Assembly (NCBI RefSeq): GCF_963678635.1
Contig: NC_087071.1
Span: forward strand, 26,585,378 to 26,649,377
Length of the DNA stretch: 64,000 nucleotides
From: Symsagittifera roscoffensis
Lineage: Eukaryota; Xenacoelomorpha; Acoela; Convolutidae
Reading direction: 5' to 3'
Positions 38,701 to 44,860 of the stretch are shown in pieces. Each line of letters opens with the position of its first letter. Positions within the stretch are counted from its first letter, which is position 1. The position numbers and the translations under genes were made by a program. Under the pieces are notes generated by a model, which ran no database searches, had not been told where the DNA came from, and saw only the letters and a program-made list of their open reading frames with translations.

Positions 38701-41700
38701 AAGCTCACCGACATCGTCAATGGCACCAGCTGGCGTGAGTGTCTTGATTCGGCTATCACGGAACGGGAAAAGCCAGGTTGTTGTCCTGCTCTCTGGTCAA
38801 TAGTGGCGACTGGCTTTCGATTGTCCCTTTGAAGGCCCTCGGTCTCTCCTTGTCTGCCGCTGAGTACAGAGTCGCCTTGTTTCCGACCAGGCATACCTCT
38901 GTTAAGCGAAGAGTCCTCAAGCCCCGAGTGCTCCAAGAGCTTGGATGTCTTCGGTGACAACGCCCTCGCCTGTTCCTCTGGCGGTGGCCGCATCCACCGG
39001 CACGACTGTTTACGCGACAGTATTTACAACCTTGCGTCGAAAGACGCCCCTTCTCCAGTCCTTGAGAAAGCCCATCTCACAGAATCGCGTTGTCATCCAG
39101 GTGACATTTTCCTACCTTGCTGATCTCGTGGTCGTCCCGCCGCTCTGGACGTCACCGTTATAAGTTCCCTGCTGCCTGCCACCCTCTCATGCTGGAACTT
39201 CTGCCGGTTACGCTCTTGAAATTTCTGATGACCGAAAGATTGCCAAGCATGCCTCAGCCTGCAATGAGGTAGGTGTCACTTTCATTCCTCTATCCGCGGA
39301 AGTTCTCAGTGGCTGGCTGGAATCTCTGCCGTGTCGCCTCTATGGCTGCCTTCCGCTTCGCCAACCGTGACCCGCGGCTAGTTGCTACGTACCTTTTACA
39401 GTAGCTGTCCGTCGTTTTGCAAAAATTAATTGTGCGCCGTTACTGCTGGCTAGGTATTGTTGTTAACGGTCCAACTCCTCGCTCCCACTCACTTTTTTCT
39501 CACCTGATTTATGTTAAATTGTGCAATTATGCTCGGGATACTGATCTATACAATTTTGGATACCTGATACTTTTTTGAAATTATTCTAGTTTCATATTGC
39601 TTTCATTGATTCTTTTCCAACTCTCTTGGCCATGTTTTTCACTCACAAACGTTTTGTTGACTTTGTTTTTTTTTACTAGAAAACTTCCCTGAAATTTGTT
39701 TGCGCCCGAATTTAAGGTTTTGCCGTTTGAATTTTTTTCAAGCTGAGGTGTTTTTCTTTGTTAAAAGAAGGCAAATCTCCATTATCGAACAACTAAAGTG
39801 TAAACGACTCGGAAAACTTGAATGACTTCTAGTTTTCTTAATGGACTTTAGTTTCCGGTGGATTGAAAAAGTTGCTATTGATTCAGTTTTCCCTAAATAA
39901 CTTCGAGAAACAATTACCAATGACTAAAATTTCCTGAAACTCAAAAGACCTTTAAGGTGAAATGTTTTTGCTAGGAATTTGAACGACGAAAAAAGTTAAA
40001 ATTTTGAGTTTTTTTTTGTGTTTTTACACTTTTCCAATTATCTGTTGACTATGTTTTTGGGTTTTTATCGCATACTATTGTCGGACCGAAAAATAAGTGA
40101 TTGCCGAGTTTCTCAAAACCGGGTGAGTGTCTCAAAAAATTAGTGATCACCGGGTTTGGTGGTTCTTATATTCGTAAAACCTTCTTAAACGAAGTTCGTA
40201 TTATTTTTTGCAAAAAAAAAAGAAACTAAGTTTTGCGACTCCTGGCTGATTTTTAGTTGATGATTTCTTTTCAGGAAGTCAGAGCATACGCACTATTCTC
40301 ATTGCAGTGGCGTGTGCAGTTGGTTACATTCTCTTCATGCTCGCACTTACTATCTACTGTCGCAAGAGGCGCATAGCGAGTAAGAACAAACAGCTGGCTA
40401 AATTGGCCAATGCCAACAATGGATTAGGGGGAGATCCGAATGTGGGCAATGGACAAGTGAAAGGTCAAGGGACGCTGGAGATGGATTGCAAGCAGCCGTT
40501 GATGGGGTCAGGAGATTTGAGGCCCGATCTGGTCACCCTGCAAAAACGGCGAGTTCTTGGAAATTTTGAGTCCAACGCTTTTCAGAGTAGAAAACGTTAT
40601 GCCACCCTTGGAGCTTCTATGAATATAAGAATAAGGTTGAATTCAAGGTGTACCGCTGAGTTCTATGATTTTGTGTCATCAACACACCTGATACTTTTAG
40701 TGCAATTAAGATTTTATTTAGCTACTAACAAAACTGCTTGTTCTCCTTTGATAAAGAAAAATTGAGAGATTTCTGCGCCACTCCTTTTTGTGATAAAAAT
40801 GGTAACATCCTTAATCTTCGTATTGACTATTATCCACCGAAGTTGAAATGAAGTAATTGTCTGTATAGGTCACTGAATGTTGAGAAACTTCAGTTTCCGA
40901 GACACGAACTGCAGACGACTTCTCTTCTCGGAAGAGGCGAGTTCGGAGACGTCTTCCTAGCAGTGGCCATGGGACTCAACTTATCCGACACGGGGTCAGT
41001 GTCAAGGTCAATGAGGTCAAATGGCAGTCAGCAGACATCTACGACTGCCACAGGTGGGGGTCAGTCAAATGAGCAGCTGGTCATGGTCAAGTCGCTTCTG
41101 CACAAGGACAAAGCACTGCAGGTAAAAATACTATTTGACTGTTAACGTATCGCATTTTTTGGAGCATCTTTTTATTTTACTTCCTGTTAAATTATTTTAG
41201 ATCGGTAAATTAAAGACGCCGATAGCATGAATGTCGATGTTTAGTAGGCTTCAAATTTTGTCAATTGGCTAGTGATGGTATACGCGTTTCACAGTACGCT
41301 TCCGAAGAAGTTTTTGAAGGATATTTTGGTGGAAACAATTTATTGGTGTGTTTGCTGTATTAGTTCCATTGCTCTAAAAGCGTTAATCGAAAGCATAGTT
41401 CATTACAGCTAAGGCCAGTCTCGTTTTTTTTAGTAAGGTCTTTTTATTTCGTATAGTTGCAGTCCATTCCGTCTTTGCTATTTAGCACGCTAAAAACAGG
41501 GCGTTTTTTGAAATGCAGTTTCAAACGTCTGTTTTTTCTTATAATTATTCAGGTCAGACTAAGTTTCGTTGAAAGAACTTGTTATTTTTGAAAATATTTC
41601 TTTTGTTGATAGTATTTCACATACATTGGGGTTGGTATTTAATCTTAGATATAAAATGTTAACCATGGTAACGAAAGCATTTGTGTAAAAAGGGTTGATG

Positions 41701-44673
41701 ATATAAAGGCTCTTTTCTCTTGTAAATGGCATTTAATAGTATTGTTTTGTGTTTGGCTACAGGAGAAGTTCCACAGTGAGATGGAGCAGTATGCACAGTT
41801 GAGGAGTGTCCATGTGTCCAGACTGTTCGGAGTGTGCACCGAGACGGAGCCACTTTACGCCATATTCGAGTACACCGAGTGGGTAAGTGAAGTGGTGATT
41901 TTTTTATGTAGCCCGCGGCCCAGCTCCCACCATTCATCAACGGCAGTTAGACGCACTGAAACTTTTTTAGCACAAATCTTGTAGTGTTTTGAAAGTCGAC
42001 TCACTGATTAAGAGTCGATGAACGTCTGTTGGTTCTGCATATTTCCTGCTACACATCAAAATTATGATGCAATGAAAGTAACGTCAGAAAGTAACGTTTC
42101 TATAGCATGGTGTTGAAAGTAATATGGAAGATAACCAAATGTTTCTGTAGTTAGCCTTCTTAAAATCCTCTTGCATATAGTCAATCTGTAAGCACACTGA
42201 TTTCTGCTAAGATTAAGAGTCGATGAACTTAGTTCCGGTTCTTATAGGCTGTGGAATTTTTTCACGAAAAGTCTTAAATTTTTTTCAGGCTCAAGTTTAC
42301 TTTTGGTGGTTGACTTTTGATTTCTTTTTAAGTTTCTTTTGTTGAAAGGAGGGTAAGCTCCACTATCGAACAGCAAAGTGTAAAGGTGATCGAATTTTTG
42401 TTTAGAAAGTGGAGCTTAATTTTCATCTAAAAAGTCTCAATCATGAATTTTTCTAGAACTTTAAAGAGCTTTAAGGCCAATCTGTTTTTCTTCGAAATCA
42501 AAAATTGAGATTTCTTCAAAAAACAAGTCAATATTCTCAGTTGCCTTCACTGTATTTTTTCCAACTAACTGTTGAATATGTTTTAAATACTAATGAAATC
42601 AAAGAGATTTTGAAAATGTTCGTTTTAAGGAAATGGTGTGGTACGATTGGTCTGTATATTGATTGTAAATTTGAGAGCTCTCACTTTTGCCAGTGAAGTG
42701 GAACATTCTTTCGATTAATCAAAGTATGTGCATCTGTTTTAGGGAGACATGAAACGATTCCTGATGTCGACTAAAGGCGTGAATGGACTGCCCCAGACAC
42801 CTGCCATGTCCCTCTCACACAAACTGCACCTCGCTTACCAGGTAACACCGATGAAGAAATACAACTCTTGAAATAGTTTGGAGCGGTAAAAGGGTTACTG
42901 GTAAGTTTCTTGTCTGTCGAAAAAGTGTTCCCTAAATCCGAAAAACACCCTGTATATTGTATCAGAAAAATTCAACTCGATAGGGCCGACATTAAGAAAC
43001 ATGTTGAGCTTGAAATATTCTGAAGCAGTGTGTTTTCAACGAATTTTTGTTTTCAGTTTTTAATTTAGAAGTTGATTATCAGGCTGAATGTGTTATTAAG
43101 TTCTCGTGTTTTTAATTGGCTGAATTGGTTATCTGAGTTCTGTTTTCAGGCTCTGCGTGGTCTGGAGTACTTTGCCAACAACAAACTGGTGCACAAAGAC
43201 GTAGCTGCTCGCAACTTCCTCCTCACTTCAGACCTGGTGGTGAAACTATCCTGTGCCTCCCTCTGCAAAGATGTATACAGGTAGATATGGGATCCTCCTT
43301 TAACACTATCTATTTTGTCATCATGATCATCTTCTAATGTTACATCATCTCTTTGATTTCGATTTCATAAATGAGTTCGGATATTTTGGAATCGTATTAT
43401 TTGTCCAGCCAACAAGTTTTTAGTTCAGTTTACAATCAAATCAAGATCGACGGATGTTAACCAACTTAGTAGTTAGTTTGTGATCGTACAACCGAGTTTT
43501 TTTGGTTAAACTGAGTTTTGATGATTCATAAAGATAACAGAATAATATTGCTAAAAATGTTTTAACCACAAAATTATGTTTTTTTTTGCTGACTAACATC
43601 TATCCATAATAGTTGCTAAAAGTATTGACTATTAACTCACTCAAAATGTAGAACATTGTCAACATTTGTAAAATTGAGTTTGTCTTAAAGAATGTTTGTT
43701 TTTCGAATAGTTCAGTTTTGACGTTGGTTGTGTTGTGTGTTAGGAGTGAGTACTACGAGTACCACAATGTGTTGATTCCCTTGAGGTGGATGCCCCTGGA
43801 GGCTGTGTACGATGAGAGCTACTCCCAGATGAGTGACGCCTACTCGTTCGGAGTCACACTGTGGGAAATATTCAGGTCAGCTCAACCAATATTCTAGAAT
43901 GTTCTGAATAGGTTCATTTTCAGAGTAATTTCAGTAGAATTAGGACATCCAACCAAGTCTTAAATGTTATAAACTAATACATGTATTAAAGATGTACATT
44001 GTATTAACTTATTATTTATGCAAGCAAGTCGAACCAGAACGAACGGTGGACAAAGAAATGTTCCATCGATCCTTTCGATGGACCAAATTTAAATTAGGAC
44101 AAGCGATTTTGTCTAGATATATGGGATTTTGGATTTGTTAGATCCTCTGGGCCTTCCTAAGGAAGTTAACTTCCCGTGGAAGCATTTTCCAAAAATGTTG
44201 CTGAAAAATTCTATAACCGAGCACCGATCTGAGTTGAATTAACAAATATTTTTCCGGAAAAAGTTATCGATTTTTTGTTCGGTTTCTGTACTCATTCCGT
44301 TTATATCCAGACTATTTCTAGTAACGAAACCTTCCAGACTAGTTAAACTATGGACTGATTTTTATTTTATTTTGGTGGTGTAAAACTTGACGCTGGGATG
44401 TAATGAGAAAGTGCTAATTTCTGTCACCCTCACATCTTTGCATTGTTCAGTCTGGGAGTGCTTCCTTACCCTGAACTGACAAACGAACAAGTTCTGAAGG
44501 GATTGACAGTAGGCGAACTGAAACTAGACGTGCCCCCTGCCCATCTGTGTCCCCCGCAAGTGGCAGAGATCATGTTCAAGTGTTGGGAGGAGTGTGCGAT
44601 GAAGAGACCCTCATTCTCACAGATGCTAGCTATTCTCACTTCTGTCAATGTGGAAGACAACAGCACTTGTTGA
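8381..44673 (+). CDS. PTK7: PTK7-like receptor tyrosine pseudokinase (19 coding exons)
   Basis: Joined coding exons: 8381-8729, 17591-17896, 18125-18263, 18936-19057, 19710-20018, 22974-23125, 23398-23551, 24353-24584, 28455-28549, 33362-33509, 35657-35831, 36103-36253, 40275-40647, 40869-41121, 41763-41882, 42743-42841, 43150-43280, 43744-43875, 44451-44673. Every junction is GT-AG, phases agree throughout, and the total is 3663 nt (1220 aa). Architecture: signal peptide (1-23), seven Ig domains (about 30-775), TM helix (785-805), basic stop-transfer CRKRR, juxtamembrane region, pseudokinase (about 915-1212). Human PTK7 is about 1070 aa with the same order; the extra length sits mainly in Ig7 and in insertions near the kinase N-lobe. 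Diagnostic family strings are FPRHELQ before the glycine loop, LVMVKSL around the beta3 Lys976, LVHKDVAARN and the KDVY after the altered DFG. In animals PTK7 works at the plasma membrane in planar cell polarity and Wnt signalling without normal kinase activity. ATG 8381 is preceded directly by an in-frame TAA, fixing the start. Confidence 0.93.
9050..9427 (+). repeat. Composite repeat with internal tRNA-like module, copy A
   Basis: Shares long similarity with 25020-25446, before, within and after a tRNA-like segment. The segment CGTGGTTGAATGGTTAGTG at 9251-9269 resembles a pol III A box of a Leu/Ser-type tRNA. The B box is not preserved. Downstream markers are TTCGAGGCTTATTTCT, a TAGAGCT motif, and a broken copy of the GCGAAGC palindrome at 9416-9427. 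Confidence 0.65.
9890..10540 (+). repeat. Four-unit tandem array related to the Helitron internal repeats
   Basis: Four units of about 165 bp, starting near 9912, 10079, 10247 and 10408. Each holds a version of GAAATTCTCAAC, a GGTGCTGTCAGGGT-like core, TTGCAAATCTGGC and a GAGATACGGCGTTTTT-like element. These match the units within the Helitron-like copies, but the conserved 5' and 3' ends of those copies are absent, so this is an isolated or end-decayed array. Confidence 0.7.
10550..10835 (+). repeat. Dispersed repeat ending in the GCGAAGC palindrome
   Basis: Begins near TAGTTGCTTTTAGTGTT and ends with TGCGAAGCTCAGCTTCGCCT at 10811-10830. The same beginning and the same palindromic end are found at 32870-33341, immediately upstream of PTK7 exon 10. 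Confidence 0.6.
11640..12260. mobile_element. Foldback (long inverted-repeat) element
   Basis: The reverse complement of 11640-11883 aligns with 12009-12260. Outer or inner landmarks shared in inverted orientation are TTCCGACCATNGAAAATG, GGAGGAA, GTATTCGGGTGT, CAGGTACC and a GATATATCA-like block. The arms are about 245 bp and are separated by about 125 bp. Minus-strand and plus-strand reading frames in the two arms encode visibly similar peptides (CIRV... QVP... GRVIY), which is a consequence of the inversion and does not show a gene. A related single arm lies at about 37530-37640. Confidence 0.7.
14550..15509 (+). mobile_element. Helitron-like non-autonomous element, copy 1
   Basis: Starts TCTATTATATATTTAAATGC after an A and ends with hairpin GCACC-GGA-GGTGC (15485-15497), then GGTACACGCTAG, followed by T. 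This matches the Helitron rule: 5' TC, a 3' hairpin roughly ten bases before CTRR, insertion between A and T. Inside are about four diverged units of roughly 165 bp with the CAACCCTGTAGTTGG mini-hairpin and CTGTCAGAG. No Rep or helicase coding is present. Confidence 0.8.
15528..17436 (+). mobile_element. Helitron-like non-autonomous element, copy 2
   Basis: Begins TCTATTATATATTTAAATGC 18 bp after copy 1 and shares its 5' end for about 90 bp (GCGGGCTTCACTATCTCGCC, CATGTTTAAGC). Ends with the same hairpin GCACCGGAGGTGC and CGCTAG before T. It contains about eleven tandem units of roughly 165 bp, so copy number within the element is variable. It ends about 155 bp upstream of exon 2. Confidence 0.82.
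17591..17896 (+). CDS. PTK7: PTK7 exon 2: Ig2
   Basis: Residues 117-218, a canonical C2-type Ig domain with KLVCNF, VTWLKNG and the closing DVASYMC. Acceptor TGTGCTTAG/GG at 17590/17591 joins in phase 1 to make Trp117, which aligns with the Trp ending Ig1 in vertebrate PTK7. The alternative acceptor at 17602 would create a stop. Donor AATG/GTAAGC. Confidence 0.88.
18125..18263 (+). CDS. PTK7: PTK7 exon 3: Ig3, first half
   Basis: Residues 219-265. Encodes the A to C strands of a divergent Ig domain (VVEGQSVWVDFKD, then SFLLNGRRVY). The B-strand cysteine and the core tryptophan are not in their standard places. Donor GCAGA/GTAAGC, phase 2. Confidence 0.82.
18936..19057 (+). CDS. PTK7: PTK7 exon 4: Ig3, second half
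   Basis: Residues 265-306, closing with SHSCNINVTY, an F-strand cysteine followed by a G strand. The donor is ACCT/GTCAGT at 19057/19058. A donor five bases downstream (GTAACA) would break the frame into exon 5, so the upstream one is used. Confidence 0.82.
19710..20018 (+). CDS. PTK7: PTK7 exon 5: Ig4
   Basis: Residues 306-409. A full Ig domain in one exon: IDPPRLDPN, YICTAG (B-strand Cys), LFQWFRNN (core Trp), KFSCHIG (F-strand Cys). Flanked by a pyrimidine-rich acceptor and GTAAGT donor. Phase 1 on both sides. Confidence 0.92.
20019..22973. other. Intron 5 with a tandem array and Helitron-like 3' end
   Basis: Contains a tRNA-like fragment near 20460-20520 (TATAGCTTAGTGGATAATGC), an array at about 21380-22380, a Helitron-like terminus at 22508-22529 and a further A-box-like string near 22558 (GTAGTGTAGAGGTAGGG). 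The rest, including 20530-21300, has no supported coding. Confidence 0.6.
21380..22529 (+). mobile_element. Second Helitron-like family: tandem array plus 3' hairpin
   Basis: Four to five diverged units of roughly 180-190 bp recur between 21380 and 22380, marked by CTCGAAAACTACTC-like, GAAGCTTCCCTGCATAAGCG-like and TTTTACAC elements. The right end carries hairpin CCAGC-TTTA-GCTGG at 22508-22521 and then CCTCTAG before T, again the Helitron 3' pattern. The 5' end was not located, so the left boundary is approximate. Confidence 0.6.
22974..23125 (+). CDS. PTK7: PTK7 exon 6: Ig5, first half
   Basis: Residues 409-459: VLEGESARLQC then FHFEWSS, the B-strand Cys and core Trp of Ig5. Acceptor TGTTTAG/TG at 22973/22974 in phase 1, donor ACTT/GTAGGA in phase 0. 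Confidence 0.87.
23398..23551 (+). CDS. PTK7: PTK7 exon 7: Ig5, second half
   Basis: Residues 460-511: VLTVRRVSVSDSRRLTCAAF supplies the E and F strands with the closing Cys, then NTITLKVH as G strand. Acceptor TTTCAG, donor CACA/GTGAGT. Confidence 0.88.
24353..24584 (+). CDS. PTK7: PTK7 exon 8: Ig6, most of domain
   Basis: Residues 511-588. ESITCNAEG, SIRWDVQNGGELP and AQNGNYRC are all close to the vertebrate Ig6 pattern. The acceptor at 24352 (TTGGTTGCTTAG) begins with KRFKFL, matching the LKF preceding Ig6 in vertebrate PTK7, which supports this choice over a later AG at 24380 that is out of phase. Donor TACAG/GTGTGT splits the YRC. Confidence 0.87.
24722..25446 (+). repeat. Composite repeat with internal tRNA-like module, copy B (longest)
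   Basis: Begins CGAACCTTCTTTTTTCAAAC, like the copies at 46835 and 47368. At about 25265 it has GCGTGGCTGAGTGGTTAGTG, an A-box-like sequence, and ends in the palindrome GTGAAGCGAAGCTTTGCCTC (25423-25442). The tRNA-like part lies about 540 bp from the 5' end, so this is not a simple tRNA-headed SINE. Part of the 3' body is also present internally at 24790-24860, indicating rearrangement. Confidence 0.65.
26215..27045 (-). pseudogene. CR1/L2-type LINE reverse transcriptase, 3' end fragment
   Basis: Minus strand, read from 27045 down. Pieces in different frames follow the order of CR1/L2-like RT C-termini: LLGFYLGYN, then HYCNSLF (about 26745), LQRIQNATARFL and KKLHWLPID (about 26690-26605). 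SISYQVAVTWNSLPAFLTD and AAFKRALKTSF (26525-26415) form the C-terminus. Just beyond the coding end is a TCA/ATG trinucleotide run (26335-26360), the short microsatellite common at L2/CR1 3' ends. Frameshifts make it a dead 5'-truncated copy. Confidence 0.85.
27540..28060 (+). repeat. CACTATCGAACAGC dispersed repeat family, two adjacent units
   Basis: Two diverged units share CTCCACTATCGA, CAGCAAAAGTGTAA, CGTGATCGACTTCTAGTTT and TATTGATCCAGTTTTCTCAA. The same family is at 32035-32460, 39760-40070 and 42240-42560, all on the + strand and all in PTK7 introns. Confidence 0.75.
28277..28400 (-). repeat. tRNA-like SINE, minus strand
   Basis: On the minus strand 28400-28330 reads as a tRNA-like head with CCGCCTCTCAGTGAAGTC as degenerate A box and GATGTTCGAGGCCC as a good B box. 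It is followed by a body containing ACAACATTACCCAGCCCAG. That body recurs at 50745-50785 on the + strand without a good head. The SINE lies 55 bp upstream of the exon 9 acceptor. Confidence 0.6.
28455..28549 (+). CDS. PTK7: PTK7 exon 9: end of Ig6
   Basis: Residues 588-620: completes RC then MARLAKPSPVGGEEEPT and the G strand TFNVRVVKQ. Acceptor TTGTTCAG, donor CAAA/GTCAGT, phase 1. Confidence 0.87.
32035..32460 (+). repeat. CACTATCGAACAGC family copy in intron 9
   Basis: Shares GGAAAAGTCTAAAATTTG, TTCGCGGTTTGATTTTTGAT, AACTCCACTATCCAACAGC and TATTGATCCAGTTTTCTCAA with the copies at 27540-28060 and 42240-42560. Confidence 0.7.
32680..32745 (+). repeat. tRNA-like sequence (pseudo-tRNA or SINE head)
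   Basis: GTGGGTTCGAATCTCAC at 32720-32736 forms a T arm with a five-base-pair stem and a perfect B box. An anticodon-arm-like CGCCTGGGACGGCCAAGG precedes it. The acceptor stem does not pair (the CTGGAACT on the right has no partner on the left), so a functional tRNA is unlikely. Confidence 0.45.
32870..33341 (+). repeat. Palindrome-tailed repeat abutting exon 10
   Basis: Shares its start (TAGTTGCTTTTAGTGTT) and its end (GTGCGAAGTTCCGCTTCGC, 33320-33338) with the element at 10550-10835. Only about 20 bases separate the palindrome from the exon 10 AG, so part of the polypyrimidine and branch region of this intron appears to be repeat-derived. Confidence 0.6.
33362..33509 (+). CDS. PTK7: PTK7 exon 10: Ig7, N-terminal part
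   Basis: Residues 620-669: IELEVAEHPVDQKVERGD, VQFHCKA (B-strand Cys) and TKWWFKAA (core Trp). Acceptor TGTTTCAG, donor CGCAG/GTACGC, phase 2. Confidence 0.9.
33574..35319 (+). mobile_element. Helitron-like non-autonomous element, copy 3
   Basis: Starts TCTATTGTATATTTAAATGC after A, 65 bp inside intron 10, and ends with hairpin GCACC-GAA-GGTGC and ACGCTAG before T. The stem equals that of copies 1 and 2 while the loop differs. It contains about nine units of 160-177 bp whose starts fall near 33889, 34056, 34218, 34384, 34561, 34727, 34895, 35065 and 35198. Confidence 0.83.
35657..35831 (+). CDS. PTK7: PTK7 exon 11: Ser/Thr-rich insertion in Ig7
   Basis: Residues 669-727. Low-complexity GSSSSSGG and a Thr-rich TTGTTTDTQ, followed by VQSRIK. 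It sits between the C strand and the E strand of Ig7, where vertebrate PTK7 has only a short loop. Acceptor TTTTGCAG, donor CAAG/GTACTA; phase 0 downstream matches exon 12. Confidence 0.85.
36103..36253 (+). CDS. PTK7: PTK7 exon 12: Ig7, C-terminal part
   Basis: Residues 728-778: VVNGTTLVIDNVQSADQG, FYWC (F-strand Cys) and the G strand EATLAVIIA. It ends just before the membrane. Donor TCGG/GTTAGT, phase 1. Confidence 0.9.
36326..36432 (+). repeat. Minisatellite, about 20-bp unit
   Basis: About five imperfect copies of GCAGGCTCAATATTCAT, just downstream of exon 12. Units vary at the second to fifth base (GGCT, GGCG, GTTT). Confidence 0.8.
37735..39420 (+). pseudogene. Reverse transcriptase / restriction-like endonuclease fragment, GC-richer than its surroundings
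   Basis: 37735-37962 encodes VLQVDLENAFNSLSR, RT motif A. 37993-38187 gives GVQQDDPFAPLLFA and then VRYLDDGSL, where the usual WYLDD has Arg. 38218-38832 continues as a long thumb and linker region. From 38941 the frame carries FGDNALACSSGGGRIHRHD. A later frame has PGDIFLP and AALDVTVISS, the H-R-H and D...DVTV pattern of a C-terminal restriction-like endonuclease domain. Several frameshifts and stops break it. Its base composition and codon choice differ visibly from the AT-rich introns, so it looks younger or derived from a GC-richer source. It is a different subfamily from the copy at 5165-8024. Confidence 0.85.
39760..40070 (+). repeat. CACTATCGAACAGC family copy in intron 12
   Basis: Shares AGAAGGCAAATCTCCATTAT, CGAACAACTAAAGTGTAAA, GACTTCTAGTTTTC and CTATTGATTCAGTTTTCC with the other family members; diverged. 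It ends 200 bp upstream of the transmembrane exon. Confidence 0.65.
40275..40647 (+). CDS. PTK7: PTK7 exon 13: transmembrane helix and juxtamembrane region
   Basis: Residues 778-902. TM helix ILIAVACAVGYILFMLALTI (785-804) and stop-transfer YCRKRR, then a Gly/Asn-rich and charged cytoplasmic stretch. The 3' limit is uncertain: donors CAAG/GTGTAC at 40647 and TAAG/GTTGAA at 40635 are both weak, both in phase 2, and differ by four residues. The open frame continuing to 40765 is intron. Confidence 0.8.
40869..41121 (+). CDS. PTK7: PTK7 exon 14: kinase N-lobe, glycine loop and beta3 Lys
   Basis: Residues 902-986. LQFPRHELQ precedes LLGRGEFGDVFLA, a complete GxGxxGxV loop (923-930). Between beta2 and beta3 there is a 30-residue insertion rich in Ser, Thr, Gly and Gln. 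QLVMVKSL contains the beta3 Lys976. Donor CTGCAG/GTAAAA, phase 0. Confidence 0.92.
41763..41882 (+). CDS. PTK7: PTK7 exon 15: kinase alpha-C to hinge
   Basis: Residues 987-1026: FHSEMEQ places Glu992 at the alpha-C glutamate position, then VSRLFGVCTETEPLYAIFEY leads into the hinge. Acceptor GGCTACAG, donor GTGG/GTAAGT with the exon exactly 120 nt. Confidence 0.92.
42240..42560 (+). repeat. CACTATCGAACAGC family copy in intron 15
   Basis: Contains CTCCACTATCGAACAGCAAA and GTGTAAAGGTGATCGA; the middle part is deleted relative to the other copies. Confidence 0.65.
42743..42841 (+). CDS. PTK7: PTK7 exon 16: kinase alpha-D region
   Basis: Residues 1027-1059: GDMKRFLMSTKG corresponds to GDLKQFL of vertebrate PTK7, then SLSHKLHLAYQ. 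It is 99 nt, phase 0 on both sides. It is too short to stand out as an open frame and was placed by homology and splice sites. Confidence 0.9.
43150..43280 (+). CDS. PTK7: PTK7 exon 17: degenerate catalytic loop
   Basis: Residues 1060-1103: LEYFANNKLVHKDVAARNFL carries H1074-K-D1076 in place of HRD and keeps Asn1081. VKLSCASLCKDVY has CAS at 1094-1096 where active kinases have DFG (ALG in vertebrate PTK7). The metal-binding aspartate is therefore missing. Donor ACAG/GTAGAT, phase 2. Confidence 0.94.
43744..43875 (+). CDS. PTK7: PTK7 exon 18: activation segment and C-lobe
   Basis: Residues 1103-1147: SEYYEYHNVLIPLRWMPLEA, with PLE in place of APE and tyrosines in the activation segment, then SDAYSFGVTLWEIF of helix F. 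Acceptor GTGTTAG, donor TCAG/GTCAGC. Confidence 0.93.
44451..44673 (+). CDS. PTK7: PTK7 exon 19: C-lobe end and stop
   Basis: Residues 1147-1220: SLGVLPYPELTNEQVLKGL, MFKCWEECAMKRPSFSQML (the conserved CW...RPSF of tyrosine kinases) and a short tail ending VEDNSTC. TGA at 44671-44673. Acceptor TTGTTCAG at 44450. Confidence 0.94.
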
Positions 44674-44854
44674 GATGCTCTACGATTTACAGTGCATGCG
44701 TGCGAATTCACCTACAGTTCGACTTGCATAGTCTAATTTGACGAGAAGACGAGCTCAACTTTAAACTCTGCAATTGCTCAAAACCTTAAAATTTATGTTC
44801 AAGTTTAAGGACCGGTGAAATGCTGCAAACTGCAAAAAACTCTTAAATGTTGAA

Positions 44855-44860
44855 AATAAA
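44855..44860 (+). promoter_or_regulatory. Polyadenylation signal AATAAA of the PTK7 homologue
   Basis: A canonical hexamer 182 bases after the stop codon, followed by A-rich and then GT-rich sequence. It is the first AATAAA after the stop. Confidence 0.7.

Larger units (their letters stand above)
36254..40274. other. Intron 12 (4 kb)
   Basis: Holds a 20-bp minisatellite (36326-36432), GTTCCGACCA-family pieces near 36690 and 36860, a 46-bp tandem duplication (37230-37324), a foldback-family arm (37530-37640), the GC-richer RT fragment (37735-39420) and a CACTATCGAACAGC unit (39760-40070). Confidence 0.65.
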
